A stretch of 64,000 nucleotides of DNA from Streptomyces canus (GCF_030815415.1 NZ_JAUSWW010000001.1:1922001-1986000), one strand, 5' to 3'; counted from the stretch's first letter, positions 26,813 to 35,959 are shown. Numbers and translations: made by a program. The notes: a model not told the origin generated them from the sequence alone.

Positions 26813-27406
26813 ATGCCGATCACACCTGCCACCGCGACCCACAGCCCGTCGAACGGCACAGCTGACGCGATTCTGCTGGAACTCGTCGACGAGGACGGCG
26901 TCACGATCGGCACCGCGGAGAAGCTCGCCGCCCATCAGGCGCCGGGGCAGCTGCACCGCGCCTTCTCCGTGTTCCTCTTCGACGAGCGGGGCCGGCTGCT
27001 GCTCCAGCAGCGCGCGCTGGGCAAGTACCACTCCCCCGGTGTGTGGTCCAACACCTGCTGCGGACACCCCTATCCGGGCGAGGCGCCCTTCGCGGCGGCC
27101 GCCCGGCGGACCTACGAGGAGCTCGGCGCCTCCCCGTCACTGCTCGCCGAGGCGGGCACCGTCCGCTACAACCACCCGGACCCGGACTCGGGCCTGGTGG
27201 AGCAGGAGTACAACCACCTCTTCGTGGGCCTGTTGCAGTCGTCGCTGCGCCCGGATCCGGAGGAGATCGGCGAGACGGTCTTCGTGACGCCCGCCGAGCT
27301 GGCGGAACGGCATGCCAAGGACACCTTCTCGGCCTGGTTCATGACGGTGCTGGACGCGGCCCGTCCCGCGGTCAGGGAGCTGACGGGCCCGTCCGCCGGC
27401 TGGTGA
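26813..27406 (+). CDS. idi: Isopentenyl-diphosphate delta-isomerase, type I
   Basis: A 197-residue Nudix-fold enzyme that interconverts IPP and DMAPP. I chose ATG 26813 (MPITPATATHS) because GAAGGATGGG precedes it; an upstream GTG at 26780 lacks an SD. Catalytic residues are in place: LHRAFSVFLFDERG, SNTCCGHPYPGE (active-site Cys) and EQEYNHLFVG (active-site Glu). It lies near the hopanoid operon and helps balance its C5 precursors, but is transcribed separately. Confidence 0.96.
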   Translation: MPITPATATHSPSNGTADAILLELVDEDGVTIGTAEKLAAHQAPGQLHRAFSVFLFDERGRLLLQQRALGKYHSPGVWSNTCCGHPYPGEAPFAAAARRTYEELGASPSLLAEAGTVRYNHPDPDSGLVEQEYNHLFVGLLQSSLRPDPEEIGETVFVTPAELAERHAKDTFSAWFMTVLDAARPAVRELTGPSAGW

Positions 27407-27416
27407 CGGCCGCTTC

Positions 27417-27926
27417 CTAGGACACCCGCGCGGGTACGAGCGGCAGGGCGGCCCAGATCACCTTGCCGCCGCTCGCCGTGTGCTCGACATCGCAGACTCC
27501 GCCCGCCTCGCGGGTGACCTCGCGCACCAGCAGCAGCCCGCGGCCGCCGGTCTGGCCGTGGTCGGCCTCCAGGGCGGTCGGGCGGTAGGGATGGTTGTCC
27601 TCCACCGACACCCGCACCCACTCGGCGCCGACGGCGACCTCCACGGCGAGCATCGGCGACAGCAGGGCCGCGTGCCGCACCGCGTTGGTGACCAGTTCGG
27701 AGACGATCAGCAGGAGTCCCTGCACCAGGTCGTCGGAGACCGGTACGCCCTGACGCAGCAGCAGATCCCGCACGGCGTGCCGCGCCTGCGGGACCGAGAC
27801 GTCGACGGCGGGGGCGGTGAACCGCCAGACGCCCTCGTACGGCAGGGGCCCGGGCGGACCGGGGGCCGGTTCCTCGACCTCGCCGGCTGCTGGGCGTGGG
27901 CCGGACCCGCGCCCATGGTTCTCCAT
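27417..27926 (-). CDS. RsbW-like ATP-binding protein (anti-sigma/serine kinase family)
   Basis: A GHKL-fold ATPase of about 169 residues. It shows the N box LLLIVSELVTNAVRHA, then VRVSVEDNHP and GGRGLLLVREVTREAGG (G boxes), ending with GKVIWAAL. Streptomyces has dozens of such single-domain proteins; a few are anti-sigma factors, most are uncharacterised. The N-terminal 40 residues are Pro/Gly-rich and not conserved. ATG 27926 is assumed; GTG 27959 is an alternative. It is convergent with idi (11 bp between stops). Confidence 0.82.
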   Translation of the reverse strand: MENHGRGSGPRPAAGEVEEPAPGPPGPLPYEGVWRFTAPAVDVSVPQARHAVRDLLLRQGVPVSDDLVQGLLLIVSELVTNAVRHAALLSPMLAVEVAVGAEWVRVSVEDNHPYRPTALEADHGQTGGRGLLLVREVTREAGGVCDVEHTASGGKVIWAALPLVPARVS

Positions 27927-28100
27927 TGTCCGGTCGCCACCCTCGCGCTCGATTGTCACCACACATCGAGTGTTGGCAGCGAGCCGCTCCGCGCCGGATG
28001 ACTGAACAGAAGTCAGCAGATATCGAGCGTTTGGGATCGCTCTCGCATGACACGGTCGACTATGAGACTGCCGCTGTCCCACTTTTGCCGTGTTCGCGAA

Positions 28101-28724
28101 CTATTCGGGTTGTACGGGTTTGGCGACCGGCTCGTCCGTTTCGCTCCGCGCACCGTCCTCGGCGGCGAGCCGTTCGGAGACCATGCCGACGATCCGCCGC
28201 CCGCCGAACCCCGTGGCGATCAGACCGAGCCCGTCGAAGAGCAGCGCCAGCGAGAAGAAGCAGCCGATGACGTACTTGCTGCTGCTCGGCCAGGAGGCCA
28301 GCACCAGGATCCCGAGGAGCAGTCCGAAGGCGCCCTGCACCAGCGTCCAGCCGAACTGCGTACCGCGCACCATCAGACTGCCGGCCAGCCGGAACACCCC
28401 GCCGGTCAGGAAGAGCAGCGCGGCGAACATGGTCAAAGCCTCGGCAGCCGCCTCGGGTCTGCTGATGACGACCACACCGGCCGCGATGTTCAGGGCCGCG
28501 ACCACGACGCCGAGCCAGAAGAAGTTGGTGCCGCGCGCCTGGATCGCGTGCAGCAGGCCGACTGCGCCGCCGATCAGCAGCAGCCAGCCGAACAGCAGCA
28601 TCGAGGTGAGGGTGGCCACCCCGGTGTAGATGAGCCCGACGAGTCCGGCGAGCACCAGGATCACGCCGAGCGCGGCCAGCCAGCCGAAGTCCCGGCTCAG
28701 CTTGGCGGTCTCGTCCTTGGCCAT
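28101..28724 (-). CDS. HdeD-like integral membrane protein (DUF308)
   Basis: A 207-residue protein with six hydrophobic helices in two similar halves, starting at ATG 28724 behind GAGGAGG. The halves show the HdeD/DUF308 pattern, for example LFGWLLLIGGAVGLLHAI and LLFLTGGVFRLAGSLMVRG. A 30-residue charged tail follows. The Escherichia coli homologue is linked to acid resistance; the role here is unknown. It is divergent from the enoyl-CoA hydratase gene with 65 bp between starts. Confidence 0.87.
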   Translation of the reverse strand: MAKDETAKLSRDFGWLAALGVILVLAGLVGLIYTGVATLTSMLLFGWLLLIGGAVGLLHAIQARGTNFFWLGVVVAALNIAAGVVVISRPEAAAEALTMFAALLFLTGGVFRLAGSLMVRGTQFGWTLVQGAFGLLLGILVLASWPSSSKYVIGCFFSLALLFDGLGLIATGFGGRRIVGMVSERLAAEDGARSETDEPVAKPVQPE

Positions 28725-28789
28725 CGGCGCCTCCTCGCACGGGCCCCCTCCCCGATCGTACGAGTGCCGGGGGCGGTTAGCATCCGGCC

Positions 28790-29539
28790 ATGGAGCCCCA
28801 GCTGCTGTACAGCGTGACCGATTCGGTCGCCACCGTCGTCATCCACCATCCGGCCAAGCGCAACGCGATGACGGCCGCGATGTGGCGGGCGCTGCCGCCG
28901 CTGCTCGACACCCTCGCCGCCGACCCGGACGTACGGGCCCTGGTACTCACCGGGGAGGGCGGGACGTTCTGCGCCGGGGCCGACATCTCCACTCTGCGGG
29001 GGTCGCCGGACGAGGCACAGGGGCTCGCGGTGGCGGCCGAGGAGGCACTCGCCACCTTCCCGAAGCCGACGCTGGCGGCGATCCGCGGGCACTGCGTGGG
29101 CGGCGGTGCACAGCTCGCGGCGGCCTGCGATCTGCGGTTCGCGCAGGAGGGCTCGCTGTTCGGGGTGACCCCGGCCAAGCTGGGGATCGTGTATCCGGCC
29201 TCCTCCACCAGCCGGTTGGTGGCACTGGTGGGTCCGGCCACCACCAAGTACCTGCTGTTCTCCGGTGAGTTGATCGACACCGAACGGGCGCTGCGCACCG
29301 GGCTGGTCGACGAGATGCTGCCGGAGGGCGAACTGGCCAAGCGGGTGGCGGAGTTCACCCGGATCCTGGTGTCCCGTTCGCAGTTGACGCAGGCCGCGGC
29401 GAAGGAGTTCGCGAACGGGGTCGCGGACCGGGACGGCCACTGGGCCGAGCAGGCACGCGGCAACGGCGACACCGCGGAGGGCGTCGCCGCGTTCCTGGAG
29501 CGCAGGCAGCCGCGCTTCACCTGGACTACTTCAGGATGA
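28790..29539 (+). CDS. Enoyl-CoA hydratase/isomerase family protein
   Basis: A 249-residue crotonase-fold protein. It shows the oxyanion-hole strands HPAKRNAMTAAMW and FCAGADISTLRG, and the GHCVGGGAQLAAACDLRF segment. The residue usually Glu in hydratases is in the GVTPAKLGIVYP region, so the exact reaction is uncertain. It stands alone, divergent from the HdeD-like gene; a TAGCAT about 10 bp before the ATG suggests a very short leader. Its 3' end overlaps the convergent PfpI gene by 14 bp. Confidence 0.88.
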   Translation: MEPQLLYSVTDSVATVVIHHPAKRNAMTAAMWRALPPLLDTLAADPDVRALVLTGEGGTFCAGADISTLRGSPDEAQGLAVAAEEALATFPKPTLAAIRGHCVGGGAQLAAACDLRFAQEGSLFGVTPAKLGIVYPASSTSRLVALVGPATTKYLLFSGELIDTERALRTGLVDEMLPEGELAKRVAEFTRILVSRSQLTQAAAKEFANGVADRDGHWAEQARGNGDTAEGVAAFLERRQPRFTWTTSG

Positions 29540-30161
29540 ACCGGCTCTTGGAACGGAACTCCTCGACGAGGTGCGCGGGAGCCTTGTGTGGCGAGCCGGC
29601 GTCGTAGGGCGGCTGCGGGTCGTACTCCGTCAACAGCTGGACGGCCTGGGCGTGTTCGTCGCCGGCGATCCGGCCCAGCAGGGTGAGCCCCATGTCGATG
29701 CCGGAGGAGACGCCGGCCGCGGTGACGTACTTGCCGTCGAGGACGACCCGCTCCCCCGTGGGCTCGGCCCCGAACTGCTTCAGATAGTCCAGGGCGAGCC
29801 AGTGGGAGGTCGCGCGGCGCCCGTCGAGGAGTCCGGCGGCGGCCAGCAGCAGCGATCCGGTGCACACGGACGTCGTCCAGGTGCTGGTGGCGTCGGCGGC
29901 GCGCAGCCAGTCCAGGAGGGTCTCGTTCGCCATCTGCGGGGTCTGTCCGGGCCCGCCGGGGACGACCACGATGTCCGGGCTCGGCACGTCGGCGAGCGTG
30001 CGGTCGGCGGTGATGGCGAGGTTGCCGGTGTCGGCGCGGACGGGGCCCGTCCGCTCGGCGACGAAGAACAGTTCCGCGTCCGGGAGGCGGCCGAGGGTCT
30101 CGTACGGTCCCACGGCGTCGAGGGCGGTGAAGCGGTCGAACAGGACGATGGCGATCTGCAT
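29526..30161 (-). CDS. DJ-1/PfpI family protein
   Basis: A 211-residue class I glutamine amidotransferase-like protein starting at ATG 30161 behind GAAAGGAT. The core contains IVVVPGGPGQTP, the nucleophile elbow TSVCTGSLLLAAAGLLDGR (Cys) and RRATSHWLALDYL (His). This is the isocyanide hydratase-like branch, without a DNA-binding domain. It lies downstream of the repeat array separating it from the related AraC-type gene, which carries the same SVCTG elbow, so the two may come from an old duplication. Substrate unknown. Confidence 0.88.
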   Translation of the reverse strand: MQIAIVLFDRFTALDAVGPYETLGRLPDAELFFVAERTGPVRADTGNLAITADRTLADVPSPDIVVVPGGPGQTPQMANETLLDWLRAADATSTWTTSVCTGSLLLAAAGLLDGRRATSHWLALDYLKQFGAEPTGERVVLDGKYVTAAGVSSGIDMGLTLLGRIAGDEHAQAVQLLTEYDPQPPYDAGSPHKAPAHLVEEFRSKSRFILK

Positions 30162-30171
30162 GGGGATCCTT

Positions 30172-30680
30172 TCGATGGGCGGCTGCCGGAGGGGAACCGA
30201 CCGGCGTCTCGATGGGCGGCTGCCGGGGGAACCGACCAGCGCATCTGCGGGCAGGTGGCGGAGGGAACCGACCGGCGCCTCGGTGGGCGGATGCCGGAGA
30301 GGAACCGACCGGCCTCGGTGGCGGATGCCGGAGAGGAACCGACCTGCATCTCAGCGGACGGATGCCGGAGAGGAAGCGACCGGCCTCGGTGGGCGGATGC
30401 CGACGAGGACCGACCGGCATCACAGCCGGCGGATGCCGGAGAGGAACCGACCGGCCTCGATGGGCGGATGCCGGAGAGGAACCGACCTGCATCTCAGCGG
30501 ACGGATGCCGGAGAGGAAGCGACCGGCCTCGGTGGGCGGATGCCGACGAGGACCGACTGGCATCTCAGCCGGCGGATGCCGGAGAGGAACCGACCTGCAT
30601 CTCGGCGGGCGAATGCCGGAGAGGAACCGACCGGCCTCGGTGGGCGGATGCCGGAGAAGGCTGAACGGCGCCCTCAGCGG
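30172..30680. repeat. Minisatellite of about 15 degenerate 34-37 bp units
   Basis: The stretch between the two DJ-1/PfpI genes is a head-to-tail array. The core of each unit is GGCGGATGCCGGAGAGGAAC followed by CGACCGGC or CGACCTGC. Outer units are more degenerate, and the last one runs into the 3' end of the AraC-type gene. There is a higher order: the block ending at 30420 recurs at 30563, an exact 143-bp shift (four units) with one mismatch over about 80 bp. No unique spacers occur, so it is not a CRISPR. Unit length is not a multiple of three, so it is not a protein repeat. Confidence 0.92.
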
Positions 30681-31633
30681 GCAGGTGCCGGGCGGAACCG
30701 GCGGCGGTACTCGGCCGGTGGTGTTCCCAGGGCTTTGACGAAGGCGCGGCGCATGGTCTCGGAGGTGCCGTAGCCGCTGGCTCGGGAGATCTCCTCGACG
30801 CCGTCGGCGGTGTCCTCCAGGAGACGGCGGGCGTGTTCGAGGCGGACCCGGTCGACGTAGCGGCCGGGGGTCATGCCCGTCTCCGCCTGGAAGGCGCGGG
30901 CGAAATGGCGGGGCGAGAGGCGGGCCCGGGCGGCGAGCGACTCGACGTTCAGGTCGCCGTCCGGATGCTCGGTGATCCACTGCTGGACCTCACGCAGGGG
31001 CTCCCGCCGCGCGGTCTGCGCGGCCAGCTGGGCGCTGAACTGGGCCTGGTTGCCCGGTCTGCGCAGGAAGACCACCAGATGGCGGGCGATGACGAGGGCG
31101 ACCTCCCGGTCCAGGTCCTCCTCGACCAGCGCGAGGGCGAGATCGATTCCGGAGGTGACCCCCGCGGAGGTGGCGACCGTTCCGTCCCGGACGTAGATCG
31201 GGTCGGGTTCGACGTCGATCGCCGGGTGGTCGCGGGCGAGCCTGTCGCAGTACGCCCAGTGGGTCGTGACGCGGCGGCCGTCGAGCAGGCCCGCCTCGGC
31301 GAGCAGGATGGCACCGGTGCAGACGGAGACGAGGCGCTCCGCGCTCCGTCCGTTCTCGCGCAGCCAATCCGTCAGGCGCGGGTCGGGACGGCGGGTGCCC
31401 TGACCGCCCGGGACCAGGAGGGTGTGCGGGGCGGGCGCGTCCGTGAGTGCCAGATCCGGTACGAGAGTCAGGCCGCTGGAGGTGCGCACGGGGGCGCCGT
31501 CCAGGGAGGCCGTACGGATGCGGTACGTGCCCGGGGTGTGCGTCTCGGCCCCGGCGAACACCTCCACGGGGCCGGTGGCATCGAGGCTCTGCACGTCGTC
31601 GAAGAGGACGACGAGGACGGTTCGCTGCGTCAT
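30674..31633 (-). CDS. GlxA-type transcriptional regulator: DJ-1/PfpI domain plus AraC HTH
   Basis: A 319-residue two-domain regulator. Residues 1-180 form the DJ-1/PfpI domain, with HTLLVPGGQGTRR and LVSVCTGAILLAEAGLLDGR. The AraC helix-turn-helix follows: LAARARLSPRHFARAFQAETG and the second HTH SRASGYGTSETMRRAFVKALG, ending GTPPAEYRRRFRP. Such proteins sense metabolites or oxidants through the first domain. It probably controls nearby genes; the small operator beside the divergent SCO6745-like gene is more TetR-like and may not be its own. Its 3' end is the edge of the minisatellite. Confidence 0.92.
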   Translation of the reverse strand: MTQRTVLVVLFDDVQSLDATGPVEVFAGAETHTPGTYRIRTASLDGAPVRTSSGLTLVPDLALTDAPAPHTLLVPGGQGTRRPDPRLTDWLRENGRSAERLVSVCTGAILLAEAGLLDGRRVTTHWAYCDRLARDHPAIDVEPDPIYVRDGTVATSAGVTSGIDLALALVEEDLDREVALVIARHLVVFLRRPGNQAQFSAQLAAQTARREPLREVQQWITEHPDGDLNVESLAARARLSPRHFARAFQAETGMTPGRYVDRVRLEHARRLLEDTADGVEEISRASGYGTSETMRRAFVKALGTPPAEYRRRFRPAPAR

Positions 31634-31720
31634 GCACTCGATTCTGGGCTGGCCCGGGGACGGCCGCAATGACGAGTACCCCACCTTTCCTGCCACGTCC
31701 CCCCTCGCCCTGGAGCGGCA

Positions 31721-31736
31721 TACCAAGCGGTTGGTA
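31721..31736. promoter_or_regulatory. Perfect palindromic operator upstream of the SCO6745-like gene
   Basis: TACCAAGCGGTTGGTA is a perfect 6-4-6 inverted repeat ending 11 bp before the ATG at 31748, and 88 bp from the divergent GlxA-type start. Its form is typical of TetR-family operators that control acyl-CoA or small-molecule genes. No tetR gene lies adjacent, so the regulator would act from elsewhere. Confidence 0.6.
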
Positions 31737-31747
31737 ACCTGCCGGGC

Positions 31748-32617
31748 ATGACTACCGCCCCCATCGAGCTCCGGGCCGTCCGCCGCTGCGCGAATGTGCT
31801 CAACTCCCTGCACGCCACCTCCTACTTCGCGCCCGAACTGGGCAAGGAACTGGCCGGGATCGGGATCACGCATCCGAGAGCCGCCAACTTCGCGGTGCGG
31901 GCCGCCGCCATGGGGCCGGTGGGCGCCGGGACGGTGACGGCGACGTTCTCCAACTACAAGCACGAGCTCGTGGCCCGGTACGTCCCCGAGGTGTGGGCCA
32001 CCGCCTCGCCCGAGGACGTCCTCGCGGCACGCGTGCGTGGCGTCGACGCGGCGCTGCGGCGGCTGCTCGGCGCGCAGACGCTCGCGTCACCGGAGATGGC
32101 GGAGGCCGCGGAGCTGGCGTTGCGCGCCACCGAGGCCTGTTCGCGCAGCGCTCGTCCGCTGTACGCGGCGCACGCGGACCTGCCGGTGCCCGAGGAGCCG
32201 CACCTGGCGTACTTCCACGCCGCGACCCTGCTGCGCGAGCACCGGGGCGACGGCCATCTCGCCGCGCTGACGGCCGCGGAGCTGGGCGGCCTGGAGGCCA
32301 TGGTGGCCCACACGGCGACCGGCAAGGGCATGAGCCCCAAGTGGGTGCTCACCACGCGCGGCTGGAGCCAGGACGAATGGGACGCGGCGGTCGGACGGCT
32401 CCGGGCCCGCGGGCTCCTGGACGAGGCCGGTGAACTGACCGAGCGGGGTGCGGCCCTGCGCGAGGAGATCGAGACCGAGACGGACCGACTGGACCGGGCA
32501 CCGTACGAACACCTCGGCACCGCGGGCGTGGCACGGCTGACGGAACTCGGAGCGGGCTTCGCACGGGCGGCGTTGGCGGCGGGGGCGTATCCGGCGGATC
32601 TGATCGGCAAGGGCTGA
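31748..32617 (+). CDS. SCO6745-like conserved actinobacterial protein
   Basis: A 289-residue, mostly helical, Ala-rich soluble protein starting at ATG 31748. It matches my recollection of the SCO6745 family, which also fits the synteny. It begins RRCANVLNSLHATSYFAPEL, and its C-terminal third has a winged-helix look (WSQDEWDAAVGRLRARGLLDEAGELTERG), suggesting an HTH-like fold without clear DNA-binding residues. Function is not established. Expression is probably controlled by the palindrome just upstream. Confidence 0.8.
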   Translation: MTTAPIELRAVRRCANVLNSLHATSYFAPELGKELAGIGITHPRAANFAVRAAAMGPVGAGTVTATFSNYKHELVARYVPEVWATASPEDVLAARVRGVDAALRRLLGAQTLASPEMAEAAELALRATEACSRSARPLYAAHADLPVPEEPHLAYFHAATLLREHRGDGHLAALTAAELGGLEAMVAHTATGKGMSPKWVLTTRGWSQDEWDAAVGRLRARGLLDEAGELTERGAALREEIETETDRLDRAPYEHLGTAGVARLTELGAGFARAALAAGAYPADLIGKG

Positions 32618-32649
32618 GTGTCGGGGGGCGCGGCTGGGTGGTGCGCCCC

Positions 32650-32920
32650 TGCCAGGGGCGCATGTCGGGGCGGGCCTGCGGGCCGTCTCGGGGGGCCTGA
32701 GCGCTGGGCCTTGTCGGGGCGGACCTGAGCGCTGGGCCCTGGTCGGGGCGGGCCGGAGGCTGGGGCGCATGTCGGGTCGGGCCTGTCGACCGGGCGCATG
32801 TCGGGCGGTGCGGAGGGTGGAGCGCCTGTCGGGGCCTATGGGGTGAGCGATTGCCGGGGCGAGGCCGCAGGCTTGGGCGCCTTGCGGGGGCGGGCCTGCC
32901 GACTGGGCGTGCAGGGCGAG
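32650..32920. repeat. Second degenerate GC-rich repeat (about 9 units of 27-31 bp)
   Basis: Loose head-to-tail units share a core like GGGCGCATGTCGGGGCGGGC plus a variable tail (CTGCGG, CTGAGCGCT, CGGAGGCT, CTGTCGACC). Related GCATGTCGGGCGG pieces recur near 33055 and 33165. It lies just after the SCO6745-like stop. Units differ in length, and no single frame is preserved. Confidence 0.75.
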
Positions 32921-33231
32921 ACGCCCTGGGCGCCGGTGTCGAGCCCGAGTGGTGACTTTGAACGCCGGGGAAGGGCGGGCGGGATCGCTGAGCGTCAGGC
33001 AGGCACCTGCCGTGCCTGGCCCGTGACGCGGCGGCGTCCGTGAACAGCCGACGCATGTCGGGCGGCAGCTCCGCGCAGCCAGCGCCGGGCGGGGACGTTC
33101 CTGAGTCTGTCGTCTCCACGCGCCGGGCCGGTCTCAGGGCGGCGCTCCGAACAACTGGACGCATGCGGGGGCGGTGATGAGGTACTCGGGCTTCCCCGGT
33201 CGCGTGGCCGGGGTGACGAAAGGGGAAGTTC
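32921..33231. other. Non-coding stretch after the second repeat
   Basis: No recognisable gene. Only scattered fragments of the preceding repeat core are seen, ending at the ribosome binding site of the 43-residue gene. Confidence 0.5.
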
Positions 33232-33363
33232 GTGTTCCGAGCGATCGCAGACGTACTCCGGCAGATCGGCGGCGCCATCGCCACCGTCGTGACGCTGCCG
33301 TTCCGGGCGGTGGCCCGGCTGTTCGGCGGGGCCTCGAGTTCCACGCGGAGTCGTCGGGCCTGA
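33232..33363 (+). CDS. Small protein of 43 aa upstream of tex
   Basis: A GTG start behind AGGGGAAG opens 43 codons: FRAIADVLRQIGGAIATVVT, then a basic segment RAVARLFGG and a Ser/Arg-rich tail. It reads as an amphipathic or membrane-binding helix with a positive C-terminus. I recall similar short proteins in other Streptomyces, but no function. It ends 80 bp before tex on the same strand and may share a transcript. Confidence 0.65.
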   Translation: MFRAIADVLRQIGGAIATVVTLPFRAVARLFGGASSSTRSRRA

Positions 33364-33443
33364 TGTCCGCGCCCTGATCCCCGAGTGTCGGTGCCACCTG
33401 CCACAATTGCCGCGCAACCTCTGTGAGAAGGCGGTACGGCATC

Positions 33444-35861
33444 GTGACGACACGCGAGCCCATCGACATCGGATCCATCGAAGGAAGGATCGCCGAGGAG
33501 CTCGGCGTTCGGGAGCGGCAGGTCAGGTCAGCCGTGGAGCTGCTCGACGGCGGTTCGACGGTGCCCTTCATCGCCCGCTACCGCAAGGAAGCGACCGAGA
33601 TGCTCGACGACGCGCAGCTGCGCACGATCGAGGAGCGGCTGCGCTATCTGCGGGAACTGGAGGAGCGGCGGACGGCGATCCTGGAGTCGGTGCGCGAGCA
33701 GGGCAAGCTCACCGAGGAGCTGGAGGCGCGGATCCGCGGCGCGGAGACCAAGGCTCGCCTCGAGGACATCTACCTGCCGTACAAGCCGAAGCGCAGGACC
33801 AAAGCACAGATCGCCCGGGAGGCCGGTCTGGAGCCGCTCGCCGAGGGGCTGCTCGCGGACCCGGGCGTCGACCCGCTGGCCGCCGCCGCCGCGTTCGTCG
33901 ACGCCGACAAGGGCGTGGCCGATCCGCAGGCCGCGCTCGACGGCGCACGGGCCATCCTCACCGAGCGGTTCTCCGAGGACGCCGACCTGATCGGCGAGCT
34001 GCGCGAGCGCATGTGGGTGCGCGGGCGGCTCGCCGCCAAGGTGAAGGACGGCAAGGAGGAGGCGGGCGCCAAGTTCGCCGACTACTTCGACTTCGCCGAG
34101 CCCTTCAAGCAGCTGCCCTCGCACCGCGTCCTGGCGATGCTGCGCGGCGAGAAGGAGGAGGTCCTCGACCTCGTCCTGGAGCCGGAGGAGCCGTCCGAGC
34201 AGCCCGGTCCGTCCTCGTACGAGGGGATCATCGCGCACCGGTTCCAGATCGCCGACCGCGGCCGCCCCGGCGACAAGTGGCTCACGGACACCGTCCGTTG
34301 GGCCTGGCGCACCCGCATCCTGGTGCACCTCGGCATCGACCTGCGGCTGCGGCTGCGCACCGCCGCCGAGGACGAGGCGGTGAACGTCTTCGCGGCGAAC
34401 CTCCGCGACCTGCTGCTCGCCGCCCCCGCCGGCACGCGCTCGACGCTGGGCCTGGACCCCGGGTTCCGGACGGGCGTGAAGGTCGCCGTCGTCGACGCCA
34501 CCGGCAAGGTCGTCGCCACCGACGTCATCTACCCGCACGTCCCGGCCAACAAGTGGGACGAGGCGATCGCCAAGCTGGCCCGCCTCGCCAAGGAGCACGC
34601 GGTCGACCTGATCGCGATCGGCAACGGCACGGCGTCCCGCGAGACCGACAAGCTCGCCGGTGAACTCATCACCAGGCACCCCGAGTTGCAGCTCACCAAG
34701 GTGATGGTGTCCGAGGCGGGCGCGTCCGTGTACTCGGCGTCGGCCTTCGCCTCGCAGGAACTGCCGGACATGGACGTGTCGCTGCGCGGCGCGGTGTCGA
34801 TCGCCCGTCGCCTCCAGGACCCGCTGGCCGAGCTGGTGAAGATCGACCCGAAGTCCATCGGTGTCGGCCAGTACCAGCACGACCTGTCCGAGGTGAAGCT
34901 GTCGCGTTCGCTGGACGCGGTGGTGGAGGACTGTGTGAACGGTGTGGGCGTGGACGTCAACACGGCGTCGGCCCCGCTGCTCGCCCGGGTCTCCGGTATC
35001 ACCTCCGGCCTCGCCGAGAACATCGTGGCGCACCGCGACGCCAACGGTCCCTTCACTTCGCGCACCGCGCTGAAGAAGGTGGCCCGGCTGGGTCCGAAGG
35101 CCTACGAGCAGTGCGCGGGGTTCCTGCGGATCCGCGGCGGCGACGACCCGCTGGACGCGTCCAGCGTGCACCCCGAGGCGTATCCGGTGGTCCGGCGGAT
35201 GGTGAAGACGGCGGGCCAGGAGGTCGCCGCGCTCATCGGCAACACGGGGGTGCTGCGGTCGCTGCGGCCGCAGGACTTCGTGGACGAGACGTTCGGTCTC
35301 CCGACGGTGAGCGACATCCTCAAGGAGCTGGAGAAGCCGGGGCGCGACCCGCGGCCCGCGTTCAAGACGGCCACCTTCAAGGAGGGCGTCGAGAAGCTCT
35401 CCGACCTGACGTCCGGGATGGTGCTGGAGGGCGTGGTCACCAACGTGGCGGCCTTCGGGGCGTTCATCGACGTCGGTGTCCACCAGGACGGTCTCGCGCA
35501 TGTCTCGGCGCTGTCGAAGACCTTCGTGAAGGACCCGAGGGACGTGGTGAAGCCCGGTGACATCGTCAAGGTGAAGGTTCTCGACGTCGACATCCCGCGC
35601 AAGCGGATCTCGCTGACGCTGCGGCTGGACGACGAAGCGGCTCCGCAGGGTGAGCAGGGGCAGCAGGGTGGCGGGGGCGAGCGCCGGCAGCGGGGCGGGC
35701 GTCCTCCTCAGCAACGGCAGCAGGGCCAGCAGCGGCAGGGCGGTGGCCGTGGTGGTCAGGGGGGCGGTTCGCGTCAGGCGGCGCCGCCGCCGGCCAACAG
35801 TGCGATGGCGGATGCGTTGCGCAAGGCCGGGCTGCTCGATCCGAAGAAGGGCAAGCGCTGA
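33444..35861 (+). CDS. tex: Tex-family RNA-binding transcription accessory protein
   Basis: An 805-residue Tex protein from GTG 33444. The N-terminal helical domain has [19 protein letters not shown]. The YqgF-like RNase H-fold domain has [18 protein letters not shown]. The HhH motifs include [17 protein letters not shown], and the C-terminal S1 domain has [20 protein letters not shown]. After S1 comes a long Gln/Gly/Arg tail ([20 protein letters not shown]) before a conserved end ([18 protein letters not shown]), as in actinobacterial Tex. It binds nucleic acid and affects transcription; precise targets are unsettled. Confidence 0.95.
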   Translation: MTTREPIDIGSIEGRIAEELGVRERQVRSAVELLDGGSTVPFIARYRKEATEMLDDAQLRTIEERLRYLRELEERRTAILESVREQGKLTEELEARIRGAETKARLEDIYLPYKPKRRTKAQIAREAGLEPLAEGLLADPGVDPLAAAAAFVDADKGVADPQAALDGARAILTERFSEDADLIGELRERMWVRGRLAAKVKDGKEEAGAKFADYFDFAEPFKQLPSHRVLAMLRGEKEEVLDLVLEPEEPSEQPGPSSYEGIIAHRFQIADRGRPGDKWLTDTVRWAWRTRILVHLGIDLRLRLRTAAEDEAVNVFAANLRDLLLAAPAGTRSTLGLDPGFRTGVKVAVVDATGKVVATDVIYPHVPANKWDEAIAKLARLAKEHAVDLIAIGNGTASRETDKLAGELITRHPELQLTKVMVSEAGASVYSASAFASQELPDMDVSLRGAVSIARRLQDPLAELVKIDPKSIGVGQYQHDLSEVKLSRSLDAVVEDCVNGVGVDVNTASAPLLARVSGITSGLAENIVAHRDANGPFTSRTALKKVARLGPKAYEQCAGFLRIRGGDDPLDASSVHPEAYPVVRRMVKTAGQEVAALIGNTGVLRSLRPQDFVDETFGLPTVSDILKELEKPGRDPRPAFKTATFKEGVEKLSDLTSGMVLEGVVTNVAAFGAFIDVGVHQDGLAHVSALSKTFVKDPRDVVKPGDIVKVKVLDVDIPRKRISLTLRLDDEAAPQGEQGQQGGGGERRQRGGRPPQQRQQGQQRQGGGRGGQGGGSRQAAPPPANSAMADALRKAGLLDPKKGKR

Positions 35862-35890
35862 CGGCTTCGCCGATCGGATGGTGGGGAGAC

Positions 35891-35959
35891 CGCGGGGCCG
35901 TCGTGGCTGGTCGCGCTCGCGCGGCGGAGCCGCATATCGCATATCGATACGGCCCCGCG
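35891..35959. repeat. Dispersed Streptomyces intergenic repeat with inverted ends
   Basis: CGCGGGGCCGT (35891) and its complement ACGGCCCCGCG (35949) enclose a segment reading, on the minus strand, like the widespread GGGGCGCGGGG...GCGCGACCAGCCACGACGG intergenic element of Streptomyces. It lies 30 bp after tex. The identity as a dispersed repeat rests on memory of the genus. Confidence 0.6.

Noticed and set aside
30172..30680. CRISPR array
   Set aside because: Units follow each other with no unique spacers, unit length varies, and no cas gene is in the window.
30420..30980. Repeat protein encoded by the minisatellite
   Set aside because: The frame is only open by GC bias; the unit length is not a multiple of three and the frame overlaps the genuine AraC-type C-terminus in another phase.
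32650..33231. Proline-rich protein on the minus strand across the second repeat
   Set aside because: The frame consists of low-complexity translation of GC-rich repeats and runs antisense into the SCO6745-like gene.
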